This document shows, piece by piece, positions 49,222 to 62,429 of a stretch of DNA of 64,000 nucleotides. The stretch comes from Calliopsis andreniformis (Eukaryota > Arthropoda > Insecta > Hymenoptera > Andrenidae), in the NCBI RefSeq assembly GCF_051401765.1, contig NW_027480423.1:19344001-19408000 (forward strand), given 5' to 3'. Made by a program: the position numbers and the translations under genes. Within the stretch, counting starts at the first letter, position 1; each line of letters opens with the position of its first letter. The notes under the pieces are model-generated. The model was not told the origin of the DNA and searched no databases. It was given only the letters and a program-made list of their open reading frames with translations.

Positions 49222-52013
49222 GATGGTCATTTCTACGTTCCGGGCAACCTAGGCTTCACTCTAGGGCGTTGTTCCACCGGATCGAACAGTTAGGGCCTAA
49301 GAAGGCAACGCCAGAAGCATAAAATACAATAAAGATGCAACAGCTTTTCCATCGTATAAAACGAATAATTTCAACCAGTGTGAATGTTATGGTCATTTCT
49401 ACGTTCCGGGCAACCTAGGTTTCACTCTAGGGAGTTGCTCCACCAGATCGAGTAGCTACGACCTTAGAAGTCGATGCCAGAAGCAGTAAATACAATAAAA
49501 ATGCAACAGTTTTTCCATCGTATAGCGTGACTAATTGCAACCAGTGCGATAGTAATGATCATTTCGACGTTTCGGGCATCCCAGACTTAACTCTGAGGCG
49601 TTGCTCCACCAGATCGAAGAGTTAGGGCCTTAGAAGTCAACGCCAGAAGCATAAACTACAAAATAAATACAACAGCCTTTACATCGTATAAAACGAATAA
49701 CTGCAACCTGTGTGAAGGTTAAGGTCATATCTACGTTCCCGGCAAACTAGGCTTCACTGTAGGGCGCTGCTCCACCAGATCAAATAGGTAGGGCCATGGA
49801 AGTCAACGCCCGAAGCATAAAATACAAAATAAGTAGAACAGTTTTTCCATTGTATATAACGAATAATTGCTACCAGTGTGAAAGTTATGGTTATTGCTAC
49901 GTCCCGGCAACCTAGGCTTCACCCTAGGGCGTTGTTCCACCAGATCGAATTGTTAGGGCCTAACAAGTTAACGCCAGAAGCATAAAATACAATATAAATA
50001 CAATAGTTTTTCCATCCTATGAAACGAATAATTGCGACCAGTACGAAAGTTATGGTCATTTCAACTTTCCGGGCAACCTAGGCTTCTCGCTAGGGCGTTG
50101 GCCCAACAGGTTGAATAGTTAGGGCCTTAGAAGTCAACGCCCAAAGCATAAAATGCAATAAAAATACAACAGCTTTTCCATCGTATAAAACGAATAATTG
50201 CTACCAGTGTGAAAGTTATAGTCATTTCTACTTTCCGGTCAACCTAGGCTTCACTCTAGGGCGTTGCTCCACCAGATCGAATAGTTAGGGCCTATGAAGT
50301 CAACGCCAGAAGCATAAAATACAATAAAGATGCAACAGTTTTTCCATCGTATATCAGGAATTATTGCAACCAGTGTGAAAGTAATGGCATATCATTGTTC
50401 CGGGCAACCTAGGCTTCTCTCTAGGGCGTTGCTCCACCAGATGGAATAGTTAGGGCCTTAGAAGTCAACGCCCGAAGCATAAAATACAATATAAATACAA
50501 CAGTTTTTCCATCGTATAAAACGAATAATTGCAACCAGTATGAAAGTTATGGTCATTTCTACTTTCCGGGCAACCTAGGCTTCACCCTAGGGCGTTGCTC
50601 CACCACATCGAATAGCTACGGCCTTAAAAGTCAACGCTAGAAGCATAAATTACAATAAAAATGCAACAGATTTTCCAACGTATAGCATGAATAATTGCAA
50701 CCGGTGTGAATGTTATGGTCATTTCTACGTTCCGGGCAACCTAGGCTTCACTCTATGGCGTTCTTCCACCACATCGAATAGCTACGGCCTCAGAAGTCAA
50801 CGCCTGAAGCATAGAATACAAAAAAATACAACAGTCTTTCCATCCTATAACTGGAATAATTGCAACCCGTGTGAAAGTGATGGTCATTTGTACGTTCCAG
50901 GCAACCTAGGCTTCACTCTTGGGCGTTGTTCCACCAGATCGAATTGTTAGGGCCTAAGAAGTCAAGGCCAGAAGCATAAAATACAATATAAATATAACAG
51001 TTTTTCCATCGTATAGAACGAATAATAGCAACCAGTGTGAAAGTTATGGTCATTTCTACGTTCCGGGCAACCTAGGCTTGACTGTAGATTCCACCAGATC
51101 GAATAGCTAGGGCCATAGAAGTCAACGCCCGAAGCATAAAATACAAAATAAATAGAACAGTTTTTCCATTGTATGAAACGAATAATTGCTACCAGTGTGA
51201 AAGTTATGTTCATTTCTACGTTCCGGGCAACCTAGGCTTGACTGTAGGGCGTTGCTCCACCAGATCGAATAGGTAGGGCCATAGAAGTCAACGCCCGAAG
51301 CATAAAATACATTAAATATACAAGAGCTTTTCCATCGTATAACAGGAATAATTGCAACCAGTGTGAAAGTGATGGTCATTTCTACGTTCCGGGCAACCTA
51401 GGCTTCACTCTAGGGCGTTGTTCCACCAGATCGAAAAGTTAGGGCCTAAGAAGTCAACGCCAGAAGCATAAAATACAATATAAATATAACAGTTTTTCCA
51501 TCGTATAAAACGAATAATAGCAACCAGTGTGAAAGTTCTGGTCATTTCTACGTTCCGGGCAACCTAGGTTTCACTCTAGGGCGCTGCTCCACCAGATCGT
51601 ATAGTTAGTGCCCTAGAAGTCAGCGCCAGAAGCATAAAATAAAATATAAATACAACAGTTTTTCCATCGTATAAAACGAATAATTGCAACCAGTATGAAA
51701 GTTATGGTCATTTCTACTTTCCGGGCAACCTAGGCTTCACCCTAGGGCGTTGCTCCACCACATCGAATAGCTACGGCCTTAGAAGTCAACGCTAGAAGCA
51801 TAAATTACAATACAAATGCAACAGATTTTCCAACGTATAGCATGAATAATTGCAACCGGTGTGAATGTTATGGTCATTTCTATGTTCCGGGCAACCTAGG
51901 CTTCACTCTATGGCGTTCTTCCACCACATCGAATAGCTACGGCCTCAGAAGTCAACGCCAGAAGCATAAAATACGGTATAAATACAACAATTTTTCCATT
52001 GTATAGCATGACT
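49222..52013. repeat. Derived copy of the 28-mer with an internal two-monomer deletion
   Basis: The first stretch (49222-49385) resembles 46575-46740, then the sequence jumps to material matching 47070 onward, so about two monomers (332 bases) are missing. From about 49390 the match to 47075-49215 has an offset of 2,315 to about 51530. It then continues as 44576-45565 at an offset of 6,955, i.e. the six monomers absent from unit 2. The copy therefore descends from a unit-1-like template. Private variants are AATTGTTAGGGCCTAAC near 49950 and CATATCATTG near 50390. Confidence 0.85.
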
Positions 52014-53839
52014 AATTGCAACCAGTGCGAAAGTAACGATCATTCCGACGTTTCGGGCATCCTAGACTTAACTCTGAGGCGTTGCTCCACCAGATCGAAG
52101 AGTTAGGGTCTAAGAAGTCAACACCGGAAGCAAAAAATAAAATTTAAATACAACAGCTTTTCCATCGTAGAAAACGAATAATTGCAACCTGTGTGAAGGT
52201 TATGGTCATATCTACGTTCCGGGCAACCTAGGCTTGACTGTAGGGTGTTGTTCCACCAGATCGAATAGGTAGGGCCATACAAGTCAACGCCTGAAGCATA
52301 AAATACAAAATAAATAGAACAGTTTTTCCATTGTATAAAACGAATAATTGCTACCAGTGTGAAAGTTATGTTCATTTCTACGTTCCGGGCAACCTAGGCT
52401 TGACTGTAGGGCGTTGCTCCACCAGATCGAATAGGTAGGGCCATAGAAGTCAACGCCCGAAGCATAAAATACATTAAATATACAAGAGCTTTTCCATCGT
52501 ATAACAGGAATAATTGCAACCAGTGTGAAAGTGATGGTCATTTCTACGTTCCGGGCAACCTAGGCCTCACTCTAGGGCGTTGTTCCACCAGATCGAACAG
52601 TTAGGGCCTAAGAAGGCAACGCCAGAAGGATAAAGTACAATATAAATATAACAGTTTCTCCATCGTATAAAACGAATAATAGCGACCAGTGTGAAAGTTA
52701 TGGTCATTTCTACGTTCCCGGCAACCTATACTTCACCCGAGGGCGTTGTTCCACCAGATGGAATAGTTAGGGTCTAAGAAGTGAACGCCAGAAGCATAAA
52801 ATACAATATAAATACAACAGTTTTTCCATCATATAAAACGAGTAATTGCAACCAGTATGAAAGCTGTGGTCATTTCTACTTTCCGGGCAACCTAGGCTTG
52901 ACTGTAGGGTGTTGCTCCACCAGATCGAATAGGTAGGGACATAGAAGTAAACGCCCGAAGCATAAAATACAAGATAAATAGAACAGTTTTTCCATTGTAT
53001 AAAACGAATAATTGCAACCAGTGTGAAAGTTATGTTCATTTCTACGTTCCGCGCAACCTAGGCTTGACTGTAGGGCGTTGCTCCTCCAGATCGAATAGGT
53101 AGGGCCATAGAAGTCAACGCCCGAAGCATAAAATACATTAAATATACAAGAGCTTTTCCATCGTATAACAGGAATAATTGCAACCAGTGTGAAAGTGATG
53201 GTCATTTCTACGTTCCGGGCAACCTAGGCTTCACTCTAGGGCGTTGTTCCACCAGATCGAACAGTTAGGGCCTAAGAAGGCAACGCCAGAAGCATAAAAT
53301 ACAATGAAGATGCAACAGCTTTTCCATCGTATAAAACGAATAATTTCAACCAGTGTGAATGTTATGGTCATTTCTACATTCCGAGCAACCTTGGCTTCAC
53401 TCTAGGGCGTTGATCCAACACATTGAATAGTTAGGGCCTTAGAAGTCAACGCCCGAAGTATAAAATACAATATAAATACAACAGTTTTTCCATCGTATAA
53501 AACGAATAATTGCAAGCAGTATGAAAGTTTTGGACATTTCTACGTTCCGAGCAACCTAGGCTTCACTCTAGGGCGTTGTTCCACCAGATCGAAAAGTTAG
53601 GGCCTAAGAAGTCAACGCCAGAAGCATAAAATACAATATAAATATAACAGTTTTTCCATCGTATAAAACGAATAATAGCAACCAGTGTGAAAGTTCTGGT
53701 CATTTCTACGTTCCGGGCAACCTAGGTTTCACTCTAGGGCGCTGCTCCACCAGATCGTATAGTTAGTGCCCTAGAAGTCAGCGCCAGAAGCATAAAATAA
53801 AATATAAATACAACAGTTTTTCCATCGTATAAAACGAAT
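52014..53839. repeat. 11-monomer duplication in the right half, copy 1
   Basis: Stretch of 1,826 bases (11 x 166), of which about the first 1,530 repeat at 53840-55371. It starts in the right-half divergent monomer (GCGAAAGTAACG), passes through AGCAAAAAATAAAATTTAAATAC, CATACAAGTCAACG, GAAGGATAAAGTAC, CCTATACTTCACCC, GCTCCTCCAG and GAACAGTTAGGG subtypes, and reaches TTTTGGACATTTC. About 53550-53840 is filler that resembles 51420-51680 (offset about 2,158). The left part matches 39.0-39.5 and 40.17-40.94 kb, so the unit is itself a mosaic of older right-half blocks. Confidence 0.85.
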
Positions 53840-55371
53840 AATTGCAACCAGTGCGAAAGTAACGATCATTCCGACGTTTCGGGCATCCTAGACTTAACTC
53901 TGAGGCGTTGCTCCACCAGATCGAAGAGTTAGGGTCTAAGAAGTCAACACCGGAAGCAAAAAATAAAATTTAAATACAACAGCTTTTCCATCGTAGAAAA
54001 CGAATAATTGCAACCTGTGTGAAGGTTATGGTCATATCTACGTTCCGGGCAACCTAGGCTTGACTGTAGGGTGTTGTTCCACCAGATCGAATAGGTAGGG
54101 CCATACAAGTCAACGCCTGAAGCATAAAATACAAAATAAATAGAACAGTTTTTCCATTGTATAAAACGAATAATTGCTACCAGTGTGAAAGTTATGTTCA
54201 TTTCTACGTTCCGGGCAACCTAGGCTTGACTGTAGGGCGTTGCTCCACCAGATCGAATAGGTAGGGCCATAGAAGTCAACGCCCGAAGCATAAAATACAT
54301 TAAATATACAAGAGCTTTTCCATCGTATAACAGGAATAATTGCAACCAGTGTGAAAGTGATGGTCATTTCTACGTTCCGGGCAACCTAGGCCTCACTCTA
54401 GGGCGTTGTTCCACCAGATCGAACAGTTAGGGCCTAAGAAGGCAACGCCAGAAGGATAAAGTACAATATAAATATAACAGTTTCTCCATCGTATAAAACG
54501 AATAATAGCGACCAGTGTGAAAGTTATGGTCATTTCTACGTTCCCGGCAACCTATACTTCACCCGAGGGCGTTGTTCCACCAGATGGAATAGTTAGGGTC
54601 TAAGAAGTGAACGCCAGAAGCATAAAATACAATATAAATACAACAGTTTTTCCATCATATAAAACGAGTAATTGCAACCAGTATGAAAGCTGTGGTCATT
54701 TCTACTTTCCGGGCAACCTAGGCTTGACTGTAGGGTGTTGCTCCACCAGATCGAATAGGTAGGGACATAGAAGTAAACGCCCGAAGCATAAAATACAAGA
54801 TAAATAGAACGGTTTTTCCATTGTATAAAACGAATAATTGCAACCAGTGTGAAAGTTATGTTCATTTCTACGTTCCGCGCAACCTAGGCTTGACTGTAGG
54901 GCGTTGCTCCTCCAGATCGAATAGGTAGGGCCATAGAAGTCAACGCCCGAAGCATAAAATACATTAAATATACAAGAGCTTTTCCATCGTATAACAGGAA
55001 TAATTGCAACCAGTGTGAAAGTGATGGTCATTTCTACGTTCCGGGCAACCTAGGCTTCACTCTAGGGCGTTGTTCCACCAGATCGAACAGTTAGGGCCTA
55101 AGAAGGCAACGCCAGAAGCATAAAATACAATAAAGATGCAACAGCTTTTCCATCGTATAAAACGAATAATTTCAACCAGTGTGAATGTTATGGTCATTTC
55201 TACATTCCGAGCAACCTTGGCTTCACTCTAGGGCGTTGATCCAACACATTGAATAGTTAGGGCCTTAGAAGTCAACGCCCGAAGTATAAAATACAATATA
55301 AATACATCAGTTTTTCCATCGTATAAAACGAATAATTGCAAGCAGTATGAAAGTTTTGGACATTTCTACGT
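53840..55371. repeat. 11-monomer duplication in the right half, copy 2
   Basis: Matches 52014-53545 at an offset of exactly 1,826 bases. The left junction is inside AATTGCAACCAGTGCG, where an ordinary AATTGCAACCAGT monomer switches into the divergent one. Differences from copy 1 are few, such as GAACGGTTTTTCC for GAACAGTTTTTCC near 54810 and ATACATCAG for ATACAACAG near 55305. Confidence 0.86.
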
Positions 55372-56499
55372 TCCGGGCAACCTAGGCTTCACTCTAGGGC
55401 GTTGCTCCACCAGATCGTATAGTTAGGGCCTTAGAAGTCAACGGCCGAAACATGAAATGCAATATTAATACAACAGCTTTTCCATCGTACTAAACGAATA
55501 ATTGCAACCGGTGTGAATGTTATGGTCATTTCTACGTTCCGGGCAACCTACGTTTCACTCTGGGGCGTTGCTCCACCAGATCGAATAGTGAGGGCCTTAG
55601 AAGTAAACGCCCGAAGCATAACATACGATACAAAATACAACAGCTTTTCCATCGTATAAAACGAATAATTGGGAGCAGTGTGAAAGTTTTATTTCAACGT
55701 TCCGAGCAACCTAGGTTTCACTCTAGGGCGTTGCTCCACCAGATCGAATAGCTAGGGACTTGGAATTCAACGCCAGAAGAATAAAACACAGTATAACTAC
55801 AGCCGTTTTTCCATTGTATAAAATGAATAATTGCAAACATTGTGAAATTAATGGTCATTTCTACGTTCCGGGCAAACCTATGCGTCACTGTAGGGCGTTG
55901 CTCCACCATAGCTAATAGCTACGGCCTTAGAAGTCAACGCCAGAAGCATAAAATACAATATCAATACAACAGCTTTTCCACCGTATAAAATGAATAATTG
56001 CAAACAGTGTGATAGTACTGGTCATTTCAACGTTCCGGGTAACCTAGGCTTCACTCTAGGGCGTTGTTCCACCAGATCGAACAGTTAGGGCCTAAGATGG
56101 CAACGCCAGAAGCATAAAATACAATATGAATATAACAGTTTTTCCATCGTATAAAACGAATAATAGCAACCAGCGTGAAAGTTATGGTCATTTCTACGTT
56201 CCGGGCAACCTAGGCTTCACCCCAGGGCGTTGTTCCACCAGATGGAATAGTTAGTGGCTAAGAAGTGAACGCCAGAAGCATAAAATACAATATAAATACA
56301 ACAATTTTTCCATCATATAAAACGAGTAATTGCAACCAGTATCAAAGCTGTGGTCATTTCTACTTTCCGGGCAACCTAGGCTTGACTGTAGGGCGTTGCT
56401 CCACCAGATCGAATAGGTAGGGCCATAGAAGTCAACGCCCGAAGCATAAAATACATTAAATATACAAGAGCTTTTCCATCGTATAACAGGAATAATTGC
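55372..56499. repeat. Right-half block matching 40.95-41.9 and 45.6-46.56 kb, with one extra monomer
   Basis: From about 55718 to 56560 the sequence matches 45778-46620 at an offset of 9,940. Before that, one extra monomer is present at about 55485-55650. It has CCTACGTTTCACTCTGGGG, AATAGTGAGGGCC and a tail reading CATAACATACGATACAAAATAC that I see nowhere else. Next to it AAAGTTAAAGTTATTTC is shortened by four bases to AAAGTTTTATTTC. This looks like an insertion of one monomer by unequal exchange. No gene. Confidence 0.78.
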
Positions 56500-59030
56500 A
56501 ACCAGTGTGAAAGTGATGGTCATTTCTACGTTCCGGGCAACCTAGGCTTCACTCTAGGGCGTTGTTCCACCGGATCGAACAGTTAGGGCCTAAGAAGGCA
56601 ACGCCAGAAGCATAAAATACAATAAAGATGCAACAGCTTTTCCATCGTATAAAACGAATAATTTCAACCAGTGTGAATGTTATGGTCATTTCTACGTTCC
56701 GGGCAACCTAGGTTTCACTCTAGGGAGTTGCTCCACCAGATCGAGTAGCTACTACCTTAGAAGTCGATGCCAGAAGCAGTAAATACAATAAAAATGCAAC
56801 AGTTTTTCCATCGTATAGCGTGACTAATTGCAACCAGTGCGATAGTAATGATCATTTCGACGTTTCGGGCATCCCAGACTTAACTCTGAGGCGTTGCTCC
56901 ACCAGATCGAAGAGTTAGGGCCTTAGAAGTCAACGCCAGAAGCATAAACTACAAAATAAATACAACAGCCTTTACATCGTATAAAACGAATAACTGCAAC
57001 CTGTGTGAAGGTTAAGGTCATATCTACGTTCCCGGCAGACTAGGCTTCACTGTAGGGCGCTGCTCCACCAGATCAAATAGGTAGGGCCATGGAAGTCAAC
57101 GCCCGAAGCATAAAATACAAAATAAGTAGAACAGTTTTTCCATTGTATATAACGAATAATTGCTACCAGTGTGAAAGTTATGGTTATTGCTACGTCCCGG
57201 CAACCTAGGCTTCACCCTAGGGCGTTGTTCCACCAGATCGAATTGTTAGGGCCTAACAAGTTAACGCCAGAAGCATAAAATACAATATAAATACAATAGT
57301 TTTTCCATCCTATGAAACGAATAATTGCGACCAGTACGAAAGTTATGGTCATTTCAACTTTCCGGGCAACCTAGGCTTCTCGCTAGGGCGTTGGCCCAAC
57401 AGGTTGAATAGTTAGGGCCTTAGAAGTCAACGCCCAAAGCATAAAATGCAATAAAAATACAACAGCTTTTCCATCGTATAAAACGAATAATTGCTACCAG
57501 TGTGAAAGTTATAGTCATTTCTACTTTCCGGTCAACCTAGGCTTCACTCTAGGGCGTTGCTCCACCAGATCGAATAGTTAGGGCCTATGAAGTCAACGCC
57601 AGAAGCATTAGATACAATAAAGATGCAACAGTTTTTCCATCGTATATCAGGAATTATTGCAACCAGTGTGAAAGTAATGGCATATCATTGTTCCGGGCAA
57701 CCTAGGCTTCTCTCTAGGGCGTTGCTCCACCAGATGGAATAGTTAGGGCCTTAGAAGTCAACGCCCGAAGCATAAAATACAATATAAATACAACAGTTTT
57801 TCCATCGTATAAAACGAATAATTGCAACCAGTATGAAAGTTATGGTCATTTCTACTTTCCGGGCAACCTAGGCTTCACCCTAGGGCGTTGCTCCACCACA
57901 TCGAATAGCTACGGCCTTAAAAGTCAACGCTAGAAGCATAAATTACAATAAAAATGCAACAGATTTTCCAACGTATAGCATGAATAATTGCAACCGGTGT
58001 GAATGTTATGGTCATTTCTACGTTCCGGGCAACCTAGGCTTCACTCTATGGCGTTCTTCCACCACATCGAATAGCTACGGCCTCAGAAGTCAACGCCTGA
58101 AGCATAGAATACAAAAAAATACAACAGTCTTTCCATCCTATAACTGGAATAATTGCAACCCGTGTGAAAGTGATGGTCATTTGTACGTTCCAGGCAACCT
58201 AGGCTTCACTCTTGGGCGTTGTTCCACCAGATCGAATTGTTAGGGCCTAAGAAGTCAAGGCCAGAAGCATAAAATACAATATAAATATAACAGTTTTTCC
58301 ATCGTATAGAACGAATAATAGCAACCAGTGTGAAAGTTATGGTCATTTCTACGTTCCGGGCAACCTAGGCTTGACTGTAGATTCCACCAGATCGAATAGC
58401 TAGGGCCATAGAAGTCAACGCCCGAAGCATAAAATACAAAATAAATAGAACAGTTTTTCCATTGTATGAAACGAATAATTGCTACCAGTGTGAAAGTTAT
58501 GTTCATTTCTACGTTCCGGGCAACCTAGGCTTGACTGTAGGGCGTTGCTCCACCAGATCGAATAGGTAGGGCCATAGAAGTCAACGCCCGAAGCATAAAA
58601 TACATTAAATATACAAGAGCTTTTCCATCGTATAACAGGAATAATTGCAACCAGTGTGAAAGTGATGGTCATTTCTACGTTCCGGGCAACCTAGGCTTCA
58701 CTCTAGGGCGTTGTTCCACCAGATCGAAAAGTTAGGGCCTAAGAAGTCAACGCCAGAAGCATAAAATACAATATAAATATAACAGTTTTTCCATCGTATA
58801 AAACGAATAATAGCAACCAGTGTGAAAGTTCTGGTCATTTCTACGTTCCGGGCAACCTAGGTTTCACTCTAGGGCGCTGCTCCACCAGATCGTATAGTTA
58901 GTGCCCTAGAAGTCAGCGCCAGAAGCATAAAATAAAATATAAATACAACAGTTTTTCCATCGTATAAAACGAATAATTGCAACCAGTATGAAAGTTATGG
59001 TCATTTCTACTTTCCGGGCAACCTAGGCTT
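56500..59030. repeat. Derived 28-mer copy matching 49207-51737
   Basis: About 2.53 kb at an offset of 7,293 from the 49.2 kb copy. It includes the same two-monomer deletion near its left end, AATTGTTAGGGCCTAAC, CATATCATTG, the CATAGAATACAAAAAAATAC tail and the short CTGTAGATTCC monomer. The shared internal deletion proves the two copies are sisters, not independent derivatives of units 1 and 2. Private changes include CTACTACC near 56752 and AGCATTAGATAC near 57606. Confidence 0.87.
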
Positions 59031-60721
59031 CACTCTAGGGCGTTGCTCCACCACATCGAATAGCTACGGCCTTAAAAGTCAACGCTAGAAGCATAAATTA
59101 CAATAAAAATGCAACAGATTTTCCAACGTATAGCATGAATAATTGAAACCGGTGTGAATGTTATGGTCATTTCTACGTTCCAGGCAACCTAGGCTTCACT
59201 CTATGGCGTTCTTCCACCACATCGAATAGCTACGGCCTCAGAAGTCAACGCCTGAAGCATAGAATACAATAAAAATACAACAGTCTTTCCATCCTATAAC
59301 TAGAATAATTGCAACCCGTGTGAAAGTGATGGTCATTTGTACGTTCCAGGCAACCTAGGCTTCACTCTAGGGCGTTGCTCCACCAGATCGAATTGTTAGG
59401 GCCTAAGAAGTCAAGGCCAGAAGCATAAGATACAATATAAATATAACAGTTTTTCCATCGTATAGAACGAATAATAGCAACCTGTGTGAAAGTTATGGAC
59501 ATTTCTACATTCCGAGCAACCTGGGCTTCACTCTAGTGCGTTGCTCCACCAGATTGAATATTTAGGGACTTAGAAGTCAACGCCAGAAGCATAAAATACA
59601 ATAAAGATGCAACAGTTTTTCCATCGTAGAACAGGAATAATTGCAACCAGTGTGAAAGTGATGGTCATTTCTACGTTCTGGGCAACCTAGGCTTCACTCT
59701 AGGGCGTCGTTGCACCAGATCGAATAGCTAGGGCATAAGAAGTCAACGCCAGAAGCATAAAATACAATATAAATATAACACCTTTTCCATCGTATAAAAC
59801 GAATAATTGCAACAAGTATGAAAGTTGTGGTTATTTCTACTTTCCGGGCAACCTAGGCTTCACCCTAGGGCGTTGCTCCAACAGATTGAATAGTTAGGGC
59901 CTAAGAAGGCGCCGCCCGAAGCATAAAATGCAATATAAATACAACAGTTTTTCCATCGTATAAAAGGATTAATTGCAACCAGTTTGAAAGTGATGATCAA
60001 TTCTACGTTCCGGGCAACTTCGGCTTCACTCTAGGGCGTTGCTCCACCAGATCGCATACTTAGGGCCTAAGAAGGCACCGCCCGAAGCATAAAATGCAAT
60101 ATAAATACAACAGTTTTTCCATCGTATAAAACGAATAATTGCTACCAGTGTGAAAGTTATGGTCATTTCTACGTTCCGGCAACCTAGGCATCACCCTAGG
60201 GTGTTGTTCCACCAGATGGAATAGTTAGGGCATAAGAAGTCAGCGCCAGAAGCATAAAATACGATAAAGATGCAACAGTTTGTCCATCGTATATCAGGAA
60301 TTATTGCAACCAGTGTGAAAGTAATGGCATATCATTGTTCCGGGCAACCTAGGCTTCTCTCTAGGGCGTTGCTCCACCAGATGGAATAGTTAGGGCCTTA
60401 GAAGTCAACGCCCGAAGCATAAAATACAATAAAGATGCAACAGTTTTTCCATCGTCTAAAACGAATAATTGAAACCAGTGTAAAAGTAATGGTCATTTCT
60501 ACGTTCCGGGCAACCTAGGCTTCACCCCAGGGCGCTGCTCCACCAGATCGTATAGTTAGTGCCCTAGAAGTCAGCGCCAGAAGCATAAAATACAATTAAA
60601 TACAACAGTTTTTCCGTCGTATAAAACGAATAATTGCAACCAGTATGAAAGTTATGGTCATTTCTACTTTCCGGGCAACCTAGGCTTCACCCTAGGGCGT
60701 TGCTCCACCACATCGAAGAGA
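59031..60721. repeat. Mixed right-half monomers between two ordered blocks
   Basis: About ten monomers. The first few repeat the CCTTAAAAGTC, GATTTTCCAACG, CTATGGCGTTCTTCC and CTTTCCATCC run seen about 1,155 bases earlier (seven monomers less 7 bases), but without the poly-A tail or short-box changes. About 59480-59900 matches 36610-37030 (TATGGACATTTCTACATTCC, GGCGTCGTT, GCAACAAGTATG). Two successive monomers with AAGGCGCCGCCC and AAGGCACCGCCC lie near 59905 and 60072. No gene. Confidence 0.72.
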
Positions 60722-62384
60722 TAGGGTCTAAGAAGTCAACACCGGAAGCATAAAATACAAAATAAATAGAACAGTTTTTCCATTGTATAAAACGAATAGT
60801 TGCTACCAGTGTGAAGATATGTTCATTTCTACGTTTCTGACAACCTGGGCTTCACTGCAGGGTGTTGGTCCACCAAATCGAATAGGCAGGGCCATAGAAG
60901 TCAACGCCAGAAGCATAAAATACAATATAAATATAACAGCTTTTCCATCGTGAAAAACGAATAATTGCAACCAGTATGAAAGTTATGGTCATTTCTACGT
61001 TCCGGGCAACCTAGGTTTCACTCTAGGGCGTTGCTCCACCGGATCGAATAGTTAGGGCCTTAGAAGTCAACGCCCGAAGCATAAAATACAATAAAAATAC
61101 AACAGTCTTTCCATCCTATAACAGGAATAATTGCAACCCATGTGAAAGTGATGGTCATTTGTACGTTCCAGGCAACCTAGGCTTCACTCTAGGGCGTTGT
61201 TCCACCAGATCGAATTGTTAGGGCCTAAGAAGTCAACGCCAGAAGCATAAAATACAGTATAAATACAACAATTTTTCCATTGTATAGCATGACTAATTGC
61301 AACCAGTGCGAAAGTAACGATCATTTCGACGTTTCGGGCATCCTAGACTTAACTCTGAGGCGTTGCTCCACCAGATCGAAGAGATAGGGTCTAAGAAGTC
61401 AACACCGGAAGCATAAAATACAAAATAAATAGAACAGTTTTTCCACTGTATAAAACGAATAATTGCTACCAGTGTGAAAGTTATGTTCATTTCTACGTTT
61501 CTGACAACCTAGGCTTCACTGCAGGGTGTTGGTCCACCAAATCGAATAGGTAGGGCCATAGAAGTCAACGCCAGAAGCATAAAATACAATATAAATATAA
61601 CAGCTTTTCCATCGTGAAAAACGAATAATTGCAACCAGTATGAAAGTTATGGTCATTTCTACGTTCCGGGCAACCTAGGTTTCACTCTAGGGCGTTGCTC
61701 CACCGGATCGAATGGTTAGGGCCTTAGAAGTCAACGCCCGAAGCATAAAATACAATAAAAATACAACAGTCTTTCCATCCTATAACAGGAATAATTGCAA
61801 CCCGTGTGAAAGTGATGGTCATTTGTACGTTCCAGGCAACCTAGGCTTCACTCTAGGGCGTTGTTCCACCAGATCGAATTGTTAGGACCTAAGAAGTCAA
61901 CGCCAGAAGCATAAAATGCAGTATAAATACAACAATTTTCCCATTGTATAGCATGACTAATTGCAACCAGTGCGAAAGTAACGATCATTTCGACGTTTCG
62001 GGCATCCTAGACTTAACTCTGAGGCGTTGCTCCACCAGATCGAAGAGATAGGGTCTAAGAAGTCAACACCGGAAGCATGAAATACAAAATAAATAGAACA
62101 GTTTTTCCACTGTATAAAACGAATAATTGCTACCAGTGTGAAATTTATGTTCATTTCTACGTTTCTGACAACCTAGGCTTCACTGCAGGGTGTTGGTCCA
62201 CCAAATCGAATAGGTAGGGCCATAGAAGTCAACGCCAGAAGCATAAAATACAATATAAATATAACAGCTTTTCCATCGTGAAAAACGAATAATTGCAACC
62301 AGTATGAAAGTTATGGTCATTTCTACGTTCCGGGCAACCTAGGTTTCACTCTAGGGCGTTGCTCCACCGGATCGAATAGTTAGG
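60722..62384. repeat. 4-monomer higher-order repeat, period 664, about 2.5 units
   Basis: Units at about 60722-61385, 61386-62049 and a two-monomer remnant 62050-62384. Each full unit has, in order: a monomer with TACGTTTCTGACAACC and GCAGGGTGTTGG; one with ATCGTGAAAAACG and GCTCCACCGGATCG; one with CTTTCCATCC and TTGTACGTTCCAGG; and the divergent GACTTAACTCTGAGGCG monomer ending GAGATAGGGTC. Unit 1 has GTGTGAAGATATG, one base shorter than GTGTGAAAGTTATG. The unit is confined to this place in the window, which suggests recent local origin from right-half subtypes. Confidence 0.9.
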
Positions 62385-62429
62385 GTCTAAGAAGTCAACA
62401 CCGGAAGCATAAAATACAAAATAAATAGA

